Below are positions 17,282 through 26,099 of a DNA stretch of 59,918 nucleotides, piece after piece. Source of the stretch: an uncultured Lachnospiraceae bacterium (GTDB lineage Bacteria > Bacillota > Clostridia > Lachnospirales > Lachnospiraceae); NCBI GenBank assembly GCA_949948735.1, contig CATLGV010000024.1, positions 1 through 59,918 on the forward strand. The letters run 5' to 3'. The position numbers were made by a program, and so were the translations under genes. Below the pieces are notes generated by a model, which was given only the letters and a program-made list of their open reading frames with translations, did not search any database and had not been told where the DNA came from. Position 1 is the first letter of the stretch, and every line of letters begins with the position of its first letter.

Positions 17282-17721
17282 TCCGTATCCCCCTTTAATA
17301 TGCTTCTGAGCGCTTTTGCGTAATGCCTCGAAATCGTAACATGCTCCCCGTTGCTCATCGTCACGTCAATCCGCTTCTCCGGCATGCTTCGGAGCCTGCT
17401 GATACAGTAGATATTGATAACCATCGACTTGCTGCACCGAAAAAAGCCTTCGCCCGCATACATGCCCTCAAGAAGCGAGAGGGTGAGGCCGCTCCTGTAG
17501 ACCTCCTTGTCCGTATACAGCCAGGTTACCCCGTCCACACTCTCGGCATAAATCACCTGACTGATGCGGACAGGCGCCTGCTGCCCGTCCTTTGCGGCAA
17601 GCAGCCGCTTTCCCTGCCCTTCCGCATATTTTATGATACCGTCAATCTCCTCCGTCATCTCTCTGTATCGGATAATGACCTCCTCTTTTCCCTCTGTAAT
17701 CTGCTGCAATGTAATCTTCAT
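17278..17721 (-). CDS. LytTR-family DNA-binding transcriptional regulator
   Basis: 147 residues from the ATG at 17721 (GGGGGA upstream; a longer frame to 17790 has no better site). N-terminal ~45 residues are a short variable region. Residues 50-145 are a LytTR domain ('ISQVIYAESVDGVTWLYT', 'EGFFRCSKSMVINIYCISRL', 'VTMSNGEHVTISRHYAKALR'). No receiver domain, so it is a stand-alone LytTR protein of the kind controlled by a DUF3021 partner. It leads the ABC exporter operon and probably activates it. A TATAGT box lies at about 17766-17771 on this strand. Confidence 0.88.
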   Translation of the reverse strand: MKITLQQITEGKEEVIIRYREMTEEIDGIIKYAEGQGKRLLAAKDGQQAPVRISQVIYAESVDGVTWLYTDKEVYRSGLTLSLLEGMYAGEGFFRCSKSMVINIYCISRLRSMPEKRIDVTMSNGEHVTISRHYAKALRSILKGDTE

Positions 17722-17887
17722 CCGTCCCCCTGTCTCATTCCCCCCGGAATCTGAGAAAACCATACTATAATCGGCGCTTCCCCGGTTCATTCAGGGTACC
17801 ATTTTTCCCTGCAAAAGACAAGACGCCTTCCCGCAAGCTGCACCTTTTCGCCTTTAAGCTTCCGCTGTCGCATTTTTCTATTAAGAT

Positions 17888-17903
17888 TACCCTCAATTGA
17901 GGG
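17888..17903. repeat. TA plus palindromic CCCTCAATTGAGGG, MITE-end motif
   Basis: TA is followed by a perfect 14-base palindrome whose halves equal the outer ends of the MITE at 46571-46730. It lies in the gap between the LytTR operon and the orf703 terminator. It may be a collapsed element or an isolated end. Confidence 0.45.
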
Positions 17904-17918
17904 CAGGGTGTCAACATG

Positions 17919-17951
17919 GAAAAGGGAAGCGACTCTCCCCAATCGCTTCCC
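17919..17951 (-). terminator. Terminator of the pheA-ppx-ppk-maf operon
   Basis: On the minus strand GGGAAGCGA and TCGCTTCCC pair around a 10-base loop and are followed by TTTTCC. It lies just past the stop of orf703. Confidence 0.8.
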
Positions 17952-17962
17952 CTCCGTATCCT

Positions 17963-20074
17963 TTACTTTTTAAACAGCTTTCCGAGCAGTCCCTTTTTCT
18001 CCTCCGCAGGCTCGTGCGCCGCCTCCCCGCCCGGGGCGGTATCCGGATAAAGCGCTGCCTTCTCCGGCGATACCTTCAATGTCAGAAGAGCGTCATAGGC
18101 CTGACAGTAATTCCAGCCGTTTGCCCTGGCAAGCGCCTGCGCCGTATGCCCCGCAATCGTCAGCATTCCTACCGACGGATACCCGCCGTCCCTGACCGCG
18201 GAAGCAAACTCCACAAAGATATCGCCGTCCGATTTCAGACGCCGGAAATAATATGCGGCCTCACTGTACGAAAGGCTGCAGCCCTCTGTCAGATAAAGCA
18301 TCAGCTCCGCGCGAATCGGCTCTGTCCTCTTCCACTGCGCGGCCGCCTCCTCCATCAGCTTCGTGTCCGCAAGGCATACCAGACTCGGGCCATCCGTCAG
18401 TACGACTACCTTGCTCGCCTCGTACAGCTTTTCCATAAATTCCGGATTGTCAATGCTTACCGGTGTGAGCCGTCCCTCTCCCTTTCTGCCGGCCTCAAAA
18501 CGGTTCGTGACAATCAGATAGGCAAGCTCGTTCTTCAGCGTAAAGTCTCCGTTTTCCTCACGCAGCGTAAAGATATAAGGCCGCTCGCACAACGCCTCCG
18601 TAAGCGGTATCGTCGCCTTATTCAAAAGCCGGTTATAGTGCTTCTTTGTCTCCTCGTCCTCCTCCGTGCGCGCCTTGTCAAATCGCGCCGCCGTCTCGCG
18701 GATATATGTCATCATCTCTATAATGCCGCACCCCGCAAGATACGAGATTCCGCCGTCGGCATCCTGCTCCATATGCGCAAGCAGCGCCGTGTGCTGCTCC
18801 TCGCTGACCTGATAAGCGTTCTCCGTATCGTAAAACGGTACCGACGGAAACCGGTACTGCACTTTGCCGTCCTTCTCCTTCCGAATCGCGTCCAGCGCCT
18901 CCGCCGGCGCAAGCGCGTCAATGTCCGCGCACCTCCCGGTCGCCTCCTTGAGGAACGAAAGCCTGCAGCCGATTGCCTGCGGGGTATCCATATCAAAGCC
19001 AACCCCTGTCACGCCGATTTTGTCCGCAATCGCCAAAATCATCTCAAGCCTGAGCATTTCATCCCCGTTATCCAGCACGCCGATCGGGAATGTCCCGTCA
19101 AATACCGGAAGCAGTGCGGGATTCTGCAGTACATAACTGACAGCATCGTCATATTTTTCGTACAGATACATCATTATATTCTTCTCGTCCATCTTCATCA
19201 GGAACGGATTGCCCAGAGAAACCCGGTAATCGCTGTAAAGCGGCGCAAGAAGCACATAGATCCTGTCCAGCTCAAAGTACCGCGCAAGCCGCGCCTTCAC
19301 CGCAGCCTCGTCATACCGCGGTATGTCAAGATGCGCGCTGATATCGATTACAGCGGGATCGTACTCAAGCCAGTAGTTGCGATGCGGCTCGACAATGATC
19401 TGAAACCGCCCCTTTACCAGCTGGGAAAGCACCGCGAGCTTGTATTTTCCGATTGGCCTCTTGTCCGTATTAAAGCGCATCGCACTGTCCGCCGTCAGAA
19501 ATATTTTCAGGGATTCATGGTCAAACGACTCCGGCAGGGCCGGCTCCCCGTCCTTGCCGCGCTTCATCGTCATCAGCTCAAACACCTGCTTTTCTCCCTC
19601 CGCGGGCTTTTTGCGCGGATCCGGCAGCTGGCCGATGATATAGACATATTTTGTCCAGAGGCGTGCGACGGCAGCCTCTTTTTCCTCCCGGTCAATTGCC
19701 GTCCTGTACATGTGATGATAGCTGTCCGCCGCATCCCGAAGCCCCAGCAGATCCCGCGCCGCAAGGTATTTTTCTTCGCAGAGCACTGTTTTGGGCGACG
19801 GCGGCGGCGCGCTCATATGAAGCGCCAGCCCCCCTATATGCTCCTCAAAAATCTGATTGACCACCTCTCCAAGCTTATCCTCATGGTAAGCATAGCGGTG
19901 CGCACCGTATTTTACCGCATTGGCCACATAGGTATCATAGTACTCCTTCTCAAAAAACACATGAATGGTATCGTCAAAGACCTCTTCCTCGTCCCGCTGC
20001 ATTACCATAACATCCTTGTCAAACCCTTCAAACAGCCCAAGCTGCCATACCGATATATTTGATTTTCTTTCCAC
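17963..20074 (-). CDS. Large protein of unknown function, possible SseB-like repeats
   Basis: 703 residues, no signal peptide or membrane helix, basic tail 'KKGLLGKLFKK'. Two stretches resemble the SseB N-terminal fold: about 165-230 ('KIFLTADSAMRFNTDKRPIG', then a 'GRFQIIVEP' strand) and about 490-580 ('ERPYIFTLREENGDFTLKN' onward). A middle block near 300-350 ('GVTGVGFDMDTPQAIGCRL') may be a third. This is a weak structural impression. It is the last gene of the polyphosphate operon, 30 bases after orf87 and just before the operon terminator, so a role linked to stress or phosphate is conceivable but not shown. Confidence 0.65.
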   Translation of the reverse strand: MERKSNISVWQLGLFEGFDKDVMVMQRDEEEVFDDTIHVFFEKEYYDTYVANAVKYGAHRYAYHEDKLGEVVNQIFEEHIGGLALHMSAPPPSPKTVLCEEKYLAARDLLGLRDAADSYHHMYRTAIDREEKEAAVARLWTKYVYIIGQLPDPRKKPAEGEKQVFELMTMKRGKDGEPALPESFDHESLKIFLTADSAMRFNTDKRPIGKYKLAVLSQLVKGRFQIIVEPHRNYWLEYDPAVIDISAHLDIPRYDEAAVKARLARYFELDRIYVLLAPLYSDYRVSLGNPFLMKMDEKNIMMYLYEKYDDAVSYVLQNPALLPVFDGTFPIGVLDNGDEMLRLEMILAIADKIGVTGVGFDMDTPQAIGCRLSFLKEATGRCADIDALAPAEALDAIRKEKDGKVQYRFPSVPFYDTENAYQVSEEQHTALLAHMEQDADGGISYLAGCGIIEMMTYIRETAARFDKARTEEDEETKKHYNRLLNKATIPLTEALCERPYIFTLREENGDFTLKNELAYLIVTNRFEAGRKGEGRLTPVSIDNPEFMEKLYEASKVVVLTDGPSLVCLADTKLMEEAAAQWKRTEPIRAELMLYLTEGCSLSYSEAAYYFRRLKSDGDIFVEFASAVRDGGYPSVGMLTIAGHTAQALARANGWNYCQAYDALLTLKVSPEKAALYPDTAPGGEAAHEPAEEKKGLLGKLFKK

Positions 20075-20104
20075 CTTTGCTTTTCCTTTTCTGTTGTTGT
20101 ATAT

Positions 20105-20368
20105 TCAGCTCTCCACAATGAGATATCTGCCGTCCCCTATATCGAATACCTCCGGAGCCTCTATGATTTCTTCCTTATCCTGACCTTCAAGGTCAACGCC
20201 CTCCTCGTCAAAGTACGCCCATACCTCGTCAATCGAATCCACCACTACCGCCATGCATTCCTCTAAGAACGCTTCCGCCTCCCCGATGTTGTCCGCTACC
20301 GCTTCCGGTAAAAGCTGGAGCTGATTCTCCAGGAAACAATTTAGAACCGCATCATCATATTCATGCAT
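20105..20368 (-). CDS. Small very acidic protein of unknown function
   Basis: 87 residues with 26 Asp/Glu and only two Lys/Arg, so the isoelectric point must be very low. Mostly helical ('EAEAFLEECMAVVVDSIDEV') ending in a short hairpin ('VFDIGDGRYLIVE'). It starts three bases after maf ends and has its own Shine-Dalgarno, so it is co-translated. Acidic proteins of this size can be adaptors or inhibitors; nothing in the sequence decides this. Confidence 0.75.
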   Translation of the reverse strand: MHEYDDAVLNCFLENQLQLLPEAVADNIGEAEAFLEECMAVVVDSIDEVWAYFDEEGVDLEGQDKEEIIEAPEVFDIGDGRYLIVES

Positions 20369-20371
20369 AAT

Positions 20372-21007
20372 TTACCTCATTTCTGCGCCGCCTTTTGCGC
20401 CCTTACCGATTAAATTTCTTGAACCCAGCTCCTGCATCAGTCTTCCGACCGGCAGGCCCACAACATTGTTATAGTCGCCGTTAATACCCTTTATATATGC
20501 CGCGCATTTTCCCTGTATCGCATAAGCGCCCGCCTTATCCGCAGGCTCCCCGGTGTCCACATATTCCCGAATCTGCGAAGCATCCATCGGATACATTGAC
20601 ACATCTGTCTTTTCATGGAACGTCGCCGTCTGGATCCCGCCCGGCAACAGCAGCGCCAGCGTAACGCCCGTATAGACCTGATGCGTGTCGTCCTGCAGCA
20701 TCGTCAGCATCCGCACCGCGTCCTGCGCATCCTTTGGCTTGCCCATGATTTCGGATCCGTAAGCTACAATCGTATCCGCACCAATTATGACATATATGTC
20801 GTCTTTATTTATCGCTCCGTTCTGTGCCGTATACCGCCCGGCTGCCTCGGCTGCCTTCTGATAAGAAAGCTCCTCAACAATTTCCCACGGAAGCTCCTTT
20901 GTAATAATCTCCTCCCCATGAGCCGGAAAAACCTCAAAGGAAAGTCCTACCTGCTCCAAAAGCTCCCTGCGCCTGGGAGATGCGGAGGCCAAAATATATT
21001 TTATCAT
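20372..21007 (-). CDS. maf: Maf family nucleoside triphosphate pyrophosphatase
   Basis: 211 residues from the ATG at 21007; AAAGGAA upstream lies in the first codons of a longer frame to 21025. Maf proteins hydrolyse non-canonical or modified NTPs (dTTP/UTP-type) in the cytoplasm. The family opening 'ILASASPRRRELLEQVGL' and the active-site segment 'VIIGADTIVAYGSEIMGKP' are intact, as are 'HQVYTGVTL' and 'DKAGAYAIQGKCAAYIKGI'. Located between ppk and orf87 on one transcript. Confidence 0.94.
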   Translation of the reverse strand: MIKYILASASPRRRELLEQVGLSFEVFPAHGEEIITKELPWEIVEELSYQKAAEAAGRYTAQNGAINKDDIYVIIGADTIVAYGSEIMGKPKDAQDAVRMLTMLQDDTHQVYTGVTLALLLPGGIQTATFHEKTDVSMYPMDASQIREYVDTGEPADKAGAYAIQGKCAAYIKGINGDYNNVVGLPVGRLMQELGSRNLIGKGAKGGAEMR

Positions 21008-21021
21008 ACCCTGTTCCTTTC

Positions 21022-23214
21022 TCATGCCTTCGTGCTTTCCTGACCGTACTCCGGTTTAAAGGTCCTGGCCTGCGCCTGCTCCTTTCCTGCCACCGCAGCC
21101 ACATGCTCTCTGCAGAACTGCTCCTGCGCGTTGCATGCTTCCCGCCCCCGTCCGTCTACCTTGCTGTAGGTGCCGTCCGGCTGCAAAAGCTGCGCCTTCT
21201 GCGTATCCTTAAGCTGTACCTCCAGCACGTGCCATACCCGCTCCCGCAGCTCCGGATTCAGGATGGGAAACAGGATCTCTACTCTCCTGTCGAGATTGCG
21301 CGGCATCCAGTCCGCGCTCCCCATGTAAAGCTCCGGATCCCCGGCATTTTCAAAGTAGAAGATGCGGGCATGCTCCAGGAAGTTGCCCACGATGGAGCGC
21401 ACCTCTATATTGCCGTTTATTCCCTCGACACCCGTACGCAGACAGCAGATGCCCCGCACAATCAGCTCAATCTTCACACCCGCCGCCGCCGCCTCATACA
21501 ACGCCCTGATAATATCCGGGTCGCAGAGGGAATTCATCTTCGCCACAATTCTTGCGGGATATTTGTTCATGGCATTTTCTTTTTCGCGTCCGATAAGATA
21601 CAGAAATCTGTCCTTCAGCCAAAGCGGCGCAAGCGCCAGGTGATTCCAGCCCAGCGGCTCGGAATAGCCCGAAAGCATATTGAACACGGCGGTCGCATCC
21701 TCCCCGATTGCCTCATTGCAGGTCAAAAGGCCCAAATCCGTATAAAGCTTGGCGGTCGCGTCATTGTAATTGCCCGTGCCCAGATGCACATAACGCCGGA
21801 TGCCCTCCTCCTCGCGGCGTACCACCAGCGTAATCTTGCAGTGCGTTTTCAGTCCTACCAGACCGTATATTACATGGCAGCCCGCCTTCTCCAGCTTTCT
21901 GGCCCATACGATGTTGTTCTCCTCGTCAAACCGCGCTTTCAGCTCGACAAGCACCGATACCTGCTTGCCGTTTTCCGCCGCATACGCAAGCGCCGCAATA
22001 ATCGGAGAATTGCCGCTTACGCGGTAGAGCGTCTGCTTGATGGCAAGGACGTCCGGGTCTCTGGAGGCCTGCTTGATAAAATCCACCACCGGCGCAAAGG
22101 TCTGATACGGATGATGCAGCAGGATATCCCGCTTCCGAATCTCCTCGAACAGATCCGCGCCCGGCGCAAGCTCCTCCACCGGCTGCGGTACATAAGGCTG
22201 ATACTTCAGATGCCCAAAGCCCGAAAAGCCATACATCTTCATCAGAAAGGTCAGGTCAAGCGGACCCGGAATGCTGTAAATATCCTGTTCGTCCAGCATC
22301 AGCTCCTTCCGTATAATATCCAGAAGCCGCCCGTCTATTCCGGCCTCAACCTCAAGCCGGATTGCCTGTCCCCACTGGCGCTTTTTCAGCTGCTTTTCTA
22401 TTTCCTTGAGCAGATCCTCCGCTTCCTCCTCCTCGATGGAAAAGTCCGCATTGCGCATGATGCGGAAGGGAAAAACGCATTCGATATCGTAGTTCAGGAA
22501 AAGCTTGTTCATATTGCGCTCTATTATCTGCTCCAGCAGAATCACGCGCTTTGTCCCGTCCTTGGCGTCGGGCAGAAGCACAATGCGCGATAAGCCGCCG
22601 GGCACCTGAACGGTAGCAAACTCCAGCTCCCTGCCCGCACCCGATTTCTTATGGAACAGAAGCTTTTTCGTATGCCCCTTGGCCGTCTTGCGGGAAACCA
22701 GCGCTCCCAGATTCAGGGACTTATTCCTGATCAGCGGAAAGGGACGCGAGGAATCGACCGCCATCGGCGTCAAAACCGGATAAACATTGTCCTCAAAATA
22801 CCGGTCCACAAACGCACAGTCCTCCCTGCTCAAATCCTCATGGTTCTCTATCACAAACAACCCGTTCTGCGCCAGCAGCGGCAGAAGGGAACGATTATAC
22901 GTCGAATACTGTGTATTCACCAGCTCATGCGTTGCCCTGCCGACAGCCTCGAGCTGCTCGAGCGGCGTCATTCCGGCAATATCCGTTTTGGTATAGTCCG
23001 CGTTTACCATATCCTTCAGGGAAGCTACCCGGACCATAAAGAATTCATCCAGATTGGACGCCGTGATGCTCAGGAATTTGAGCCGCTCAAACAGCGGTAT
23101 ACTCTTGTCCCTGGCCTCCCCGAGCACACGGTTATTGAACGCTATCCAGCTTAATTCCCTGTTATAGTAATACTCCGGTCTGCTGTAGTCTGTTTTTGAA
23201 GCTTTGTCCCCCAT
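21022..23214 (-). CDS. ppk: Polyphosphate kinase 1
   Basis: 730 residues, full length. Makes polyphosphate from ATP reversibly. N-terminal 'YYNRELSWIAFNNRVLGEA' and 'PIIAALAYAAENGKQVSVLVEL' are family blocks. The autophosphorylated His is in 'RYVHLGTGNYNDATAKLYTD' near residue 475; the second His is in 'EHARIFYFEN' near 614, followed by 'YMGSADWMPRNLDRRVE'. The C-terminal tail (last ~50 residues, 'QPDGTYSKVDGRG') is longer than the minimal enzyme. It follows ppx by 20 bases, so the synthetic and degradative enzymes are made together. Confidence 0.96.
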   Translation of the reverse strand: MGDKASKTDYSRPEYYYNRELSWIAFNNRVLGEARDKSIPLFERLKFLSITASNLDEFFMVRVASLKDMVNADYTKTDIAGMTPLEQLEAVGRATHELVNTQYSTYNRSLLPLLAQNGLFVIENHEDLSREDCAFVDRYFEDNVYPVLTPMAVDSSRPFPLIRNKSLNLGALVSRKTAKGHTKKLLFHKKSGAGRELEFATVQVPGGLSRIVLLPDAKDGTKRVILLEQIIERNMNKLFLNYDIECVFPFRIMRNADFSIEEEEAEDLLKEIEKQLKKRQWGQAIRLEVEAGIDGRLLDIIRKELMLDEQDIYSIPGPLDLTFLMKMYGFSGFGHLKYQPYVPQPVEELAPGADLFEEIRKRDILLHHPYQTFAPVVDFIKQASRDPDVLAIKQTLYRVSGNSPIIAALAYAAENGKQVSVLVELKARFDEENNIVWARKLEKAGCHVIYGLVGLKTHCKITLVVRREEEGIRRYVHLGTGNYNDATAKLYTDLGLLTCNEAIGEDATAVFNMLSGYSEPLGWNHLALAPLWLKDRFLYLIGREKENAMNKYPARIVAKMNSLCDPDIIRALYEAAAAGVKIELIVRGICCLRTGVEGINGNIEVRSIVGNFLEHARIFYFENAGDPELYMGSADWMPRNLDRRVEILFPILNPELRERVWHVLEVQLKDTQKAQLLQPDGTYSKVDGRGREACNAQEQFCREHVAAVAGKEQAQARTFKPEYGQESTKA

Positions 23215-23234
23215 TGAATTCTTTCACTCCTTTA

Positions 23235-24797
23235 TTATATATTACTTTTTTTCTGTTTTATAACAGGTTTAATGCTGAACACCTCCTCAAAAAACGCCGT
23301 GCCCTTACCGAAAAGCCCAAACTCCAGCGTCATATCTTCATTCGTCTCAATTGTAAACACCATCGTGTTCTCTTTGTTCGCAATACGCAGCTTATCGCAT
23401 TTCCCTTTGTGGCTGATGTTCAGCGCCCCCGCCAGGCGGATAATGGCCGTAAGCTTGGCGACCTTGAGATATGATGCCTTATCCAGCGTCGTCTGCTGTC
23501 CGAGGACCTCATAATAGTCAAACTGCTCGCTTGAATATTTCACAACGCGCGCCACGATTTCCCGCTCCAGATGGGAAAGCCCGATAATCTCCGTCGCCAT
23601 CACAATATTGTAGGAGCTGATTCCGACGTTTACAAGGCTGATATATCTGCCGCACTCGCTCAGAATCGCCGCAAGCTGCAGAAGCAGACGGTCCCGCCTG
23701 GAAAGCCCGTGTATTTTCTTCATGTTGTCAAAAATCGTCAGGACGGTTTCCTCCCGCTCCGCCGTCCGCTGCGCCGAGCTTTGGTAGCGGCGGTTCATAT
23801 CCCGCGCGCAGGCAAGGATATCCTGTTCGAAATTATGCGCTGCAAAGCTGTTCGCCGCAGTCAGCAGACGGTTGCGCTCCGCGTACTCATACGCAATGCC
23901 GTCGCAGATGCTTACGCCGGGCGCCCACAGCTGCTTTGCCCCAAATACCTTTATCATATACCCGATCATCAGCGCCGAAAGATACAGAAGCGATACGTTC
24001 TCCTGCGCAAGACCGAGCGAAAGCGCTATTTCGCGCGCTTTTTTCTTCTTCAGGGTATCTACAAACTCGGTAAAGACATCGGCATGAACCTGCCCCTTTT
24101 TGCTTGTCTTAAGGTAATCCTTCTGCAGAATCAGGGAAACATAGTCGTCTACCAGTATGATATTCTGGATTTCCCGGCTTCCGACAAACATTTCGCGAAA
24201 GCTCTCCAGCCGGTCGCTGAGTATCTCCTCCACCATGTCTTCCAACTGGTAGGAGCGATATGACACATTTGTCAGCTCTTCCCGCATGCGCAGCACGCCG
24301 GGCCGGACATTCTGGGAGGTGACAAGGCTGTCGTTCTCAAACAGGGAGAGCTGTATGCTTCCGCCGCCGATGTCGATAAATATCGTGCTCTCCTCTATAA
24401 TGTCCTGAAAGACCTGTCCCTTGGCCGCAACCGATTTGTAATCCAGAAACCGCTGCTCCGAATTGCTCAGCACTTCGATTTTGACCCCGGTACGCATTTC
24501 TATCTGGTCAAGCAGAATCAGGGAATTCTGCGTTTCGCGAATCGCGCTGGTCCCGTAAGCCTTATAGGCGTCAACCTTATATGACTTCATAATATCCGTA
24601 AACTCCCTGAGCATCCTGCACAGCTCGTCCACCCGTTCGTTGCTGATCTTCCCCGTAAGATAAGAATCCGTTCCCAGCTCTATGCGATGCCGCACACAAT
24701 CGATTTCCTTTATTCCGTTTTTGCCCGATATCTCATAAATTTTCATGGCAAGCTCATACGAGCCTACATCAATCGCCGCAAAGGTTTTGTATGACAT
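23235..24797 (-). CDS. ppx: Exopolyphosphatase / guanosine pentaphosphatase (Ppx/GppA) with HD-like C-terminal domain
   Basis: 520 residues from the ATG at 24797 (GGAGG six bases before). N-terminal actin-like ASKHA domain: phosphate loops 'FAAIDVGSYELAMKIYE' and 'TIFIDIGGGSIQLSLFEND', 'AYGTSAIRETQNS' near 78. From about 310 there is an HD-type helical domain ('RLLLQLAAILSECGRYISL') typical of longer Ppx proteins. Degrades polyphosphate or pppGpp in the cytoplasm. Second gene of the operon after pheA. Confidence 0.94.
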   Translation of the reverse strand: MSYKTFAAIDVGSYELAMKIYEISGKNGIKEIDCVRHRIELGTDSYLTGKISNERVDELCRMLREFTDIMKSYKVDAYKAYGTSAIRETQNSLILLDQIEMRTGVKIEVLSNSEQRFLDYKSVAAKGQVFQDIIEESTIFIDIGGGSIQLSLFENDSLVTSQNVRPGVLRMREELTNVSYRSYQLEDMVEEILSDRLESFREMFVGSREIQNIILVDDYVSLILQKDYLKTSKKGQVHADVFTEFVDTLKKKKAREIALSLGLAQENVSLLYLSALMIGYMIKVFGAKQLWAPGVSICDGIAYEYAERNRLLTAANSFAAHNFEQDILACARDMNRRYQSSAQRTAEREETVLTIFDNMKKIHGLSRRDRLLLQLAAILSECGRYISLVNVGISSYNIVMATEIIGLSHLEREIVARVVKYSSEQFDYYEVLGQQTTLDKASYLKVAKLTAIIRLAGALNISHKGKCDKLRIANKENTMVFTIETNEDMTLEFGLFGKGTAFFEEVFSIKPVIKQKKSNI

Positions 24798-24822
24798 GTT
24801 GAACCTCCATTTGACCACAGCC

Positions 24823-25947
24823 CTAATAATTGCCGAGTATTTTCATATTATGGGTTTCCTCGCGCAGCCCCCGCAGCGCGTTGCGCACCGCACTGCTCTC
24901 CAGATTCCCCTCAAAATCGACAAAAAACCGATACTCCCAGTTCCTTCCCTCAAGCGGCCTGGACTCGATCTTCGTCATATTCAGTCCGTTGTATATCAGA
25001 TGCGAAAGCGCATGATAAAGAGCGCCGCTCTCATGGTTTACCTCAAAGCAAAGACTGATTTTAGAGGCGGTGCGTGAAAACACCTTTTGATTGGTCACAA
25101 TAATAAACCGCGTGGAATTTCCCTTCAAATCGTTAATGCCGCGCTCAAGAATATCCAGCCCGTAGATTTCCGCCGCCGCTGCCCCTGCAATCGCCGCCTG
25201 TGTCCGGTCCTGCTCATCCGCAATCTTCTTAGCCGCAAAGGCGTTATTCTTCATGCTGATCTGCTGCCAGCCCTTCTCCTGAAGGTAATGCGCCGTCTGC
25301 ATCAGGGACTGCGGATGCGCGTACACCGTCCTGATATCGGCCATGTCGGCCCCGGGGGCTGCAAGCAGGCAGTGTTCGATTCGGATAATCTGTTCGCCTA
25401 CGATATAATTTTCAAATTCTACCAGCAAATCGTAAATCTCGCTCACAATGCCCGCCGAGGAATTCTCTATCGGAAGCACCGCAAAATCCGCGCTTCCCTC
25501 GTCAATCGCCAGCATGGCGTCACGAAACGTATCCACATGAAAGCAGTTTACGGCCGCGCCGAAATATTCCTTCATTGCCGCCTGTGAATAAGAGCCCTCC
25601 GCCCCCTGAAACACCACGCGGCATTTCCCGCAGTCAGGCTCCTCCATCTCGATAAACGCCTGCCTGCCGCCGCCTTCGTGCTGCGCGATAATCTGATACT
25701 GAAGCTTTCTGCTCATCGCCATAATCTGCTCAAAAAGCTCCGTCACCCCCCGCTCATTGAACGCGTTATGCGTAAGCGCGCCGACAGCCTTAAGCTTCTG
25801 CGCCTCCCGCTCTTTGTCAAATACACGCTTGCCGGACGCAATCTTGTAGGCGGCCACCTGTCCGCTTACCTCCATTCGCTTTTCGTACAGCTCCACAATC
25901 CGGCTGTCAATCTCATCCAGCGTTGCCCTAAGCGCCGATAAATCCAT
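24823..25947 (-). CDS. pheA: Bifunctional chorismate mutase / prephenate dehydratase
   Basis: 374 residues from the ATG at 25947 (AGGAGGAAGG upstream). Makes phenylpyruvate for phenylalanine. Residues 1-85 are an AroQ chorismate mutase ('LRATLDEIDSRIVELYEKRM'). About 108-285 is prephenate dehydratase ('VVFQGAEGSYSQAAMKEYF', 'VLPIENSSAGIVSEIYDLL', catalytic Thr in 'NSTRFIIVT'). The C-terminus is an ACT domain ('CFEVNHESGALYHALSH', 'IESRPLEGRNWEYRFFVD') for phenylalanine feedback. First gene of the transcript that continues to ppx 25 bases downstream. Confidence 0.96.
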   Translation of the reverse strand: MDLSALRATLDEIDSRIVELYEKRMEVSGQVAAYKIASGKRVFDKEREAQKLKAVGALTHNAFNERGVTELFEQIMAMSRKLQYQIIAQHEGGGRQAFIEMEEPDCGKCRVVFQGAEGSYSQAAMKEYFGAAVNCFHVDTFRDAMLAIDEGSADFAVLPIENSSAGIVSEIYDLLVEFENYIVGEQIIRIEHCLLAAPGADMADIRTVYAHPQSLMQTAHYLQEKGWQQISMKNNAFAAKKIADEQDRTQAAIAGAAAAEIYGLDILERGINDLKGNSTRFIIVTNQKVFSRTASKISLCFEVNHESGALYHALSHLIYNGLNMTKIESRPLEGRNWEYRFFVDFEGNLESSAVRNALRGLREETHNMKILGNY

Positions 25948-25978
25948 GTGCCTTCCTCCTGCGTTTTCTTTTACCATC

Positions 25979-26007
25979 AGTATAGCACAGGATTTCCGCT
26001 TTGTAAA
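25979..26007 (-). promoter_or_regulatory. Promoter of the pheA-ppx-ppk-maf operon
   Basis: On the minus strand TTTACA and TATACT are separated by 17 bases, about 30 bases before the pheA start. No T-box or leader-peptide attenuator is visible in this short leader. Confidence 0.75.
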
Positions 26008-26099
26008 AAAAATAGCTCATCTTTTCTATTTTCTTTTATGCTTTTTTCATCTATAATAAAAGTATGGTATCCAGACAGATAAGAAGCGGAGGTTTCATT

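Noticed and set aside
17897..20062. 721-codon open frame on the plus strand
   Set aside because: It is the antisense shadow of the 703-residue minus-strand gene, rich in Arg/His/Leu/Pro with no start signal; the minus-strand gene has a Shine-Dalgarno, terminator and operon context.
20980..22593. 537-codon open frame opposite ppk
   Set aside because: Shadow of polyphosphate kinase; composition is Arg/Leu/His-rich with no family features.
25948..26050. T-box or leader-peptide attenuator before pheA
   Set aside because: The leader is about 30 bases, with no T-box sequence, no Phe-rich frame and no terminator hairpin.
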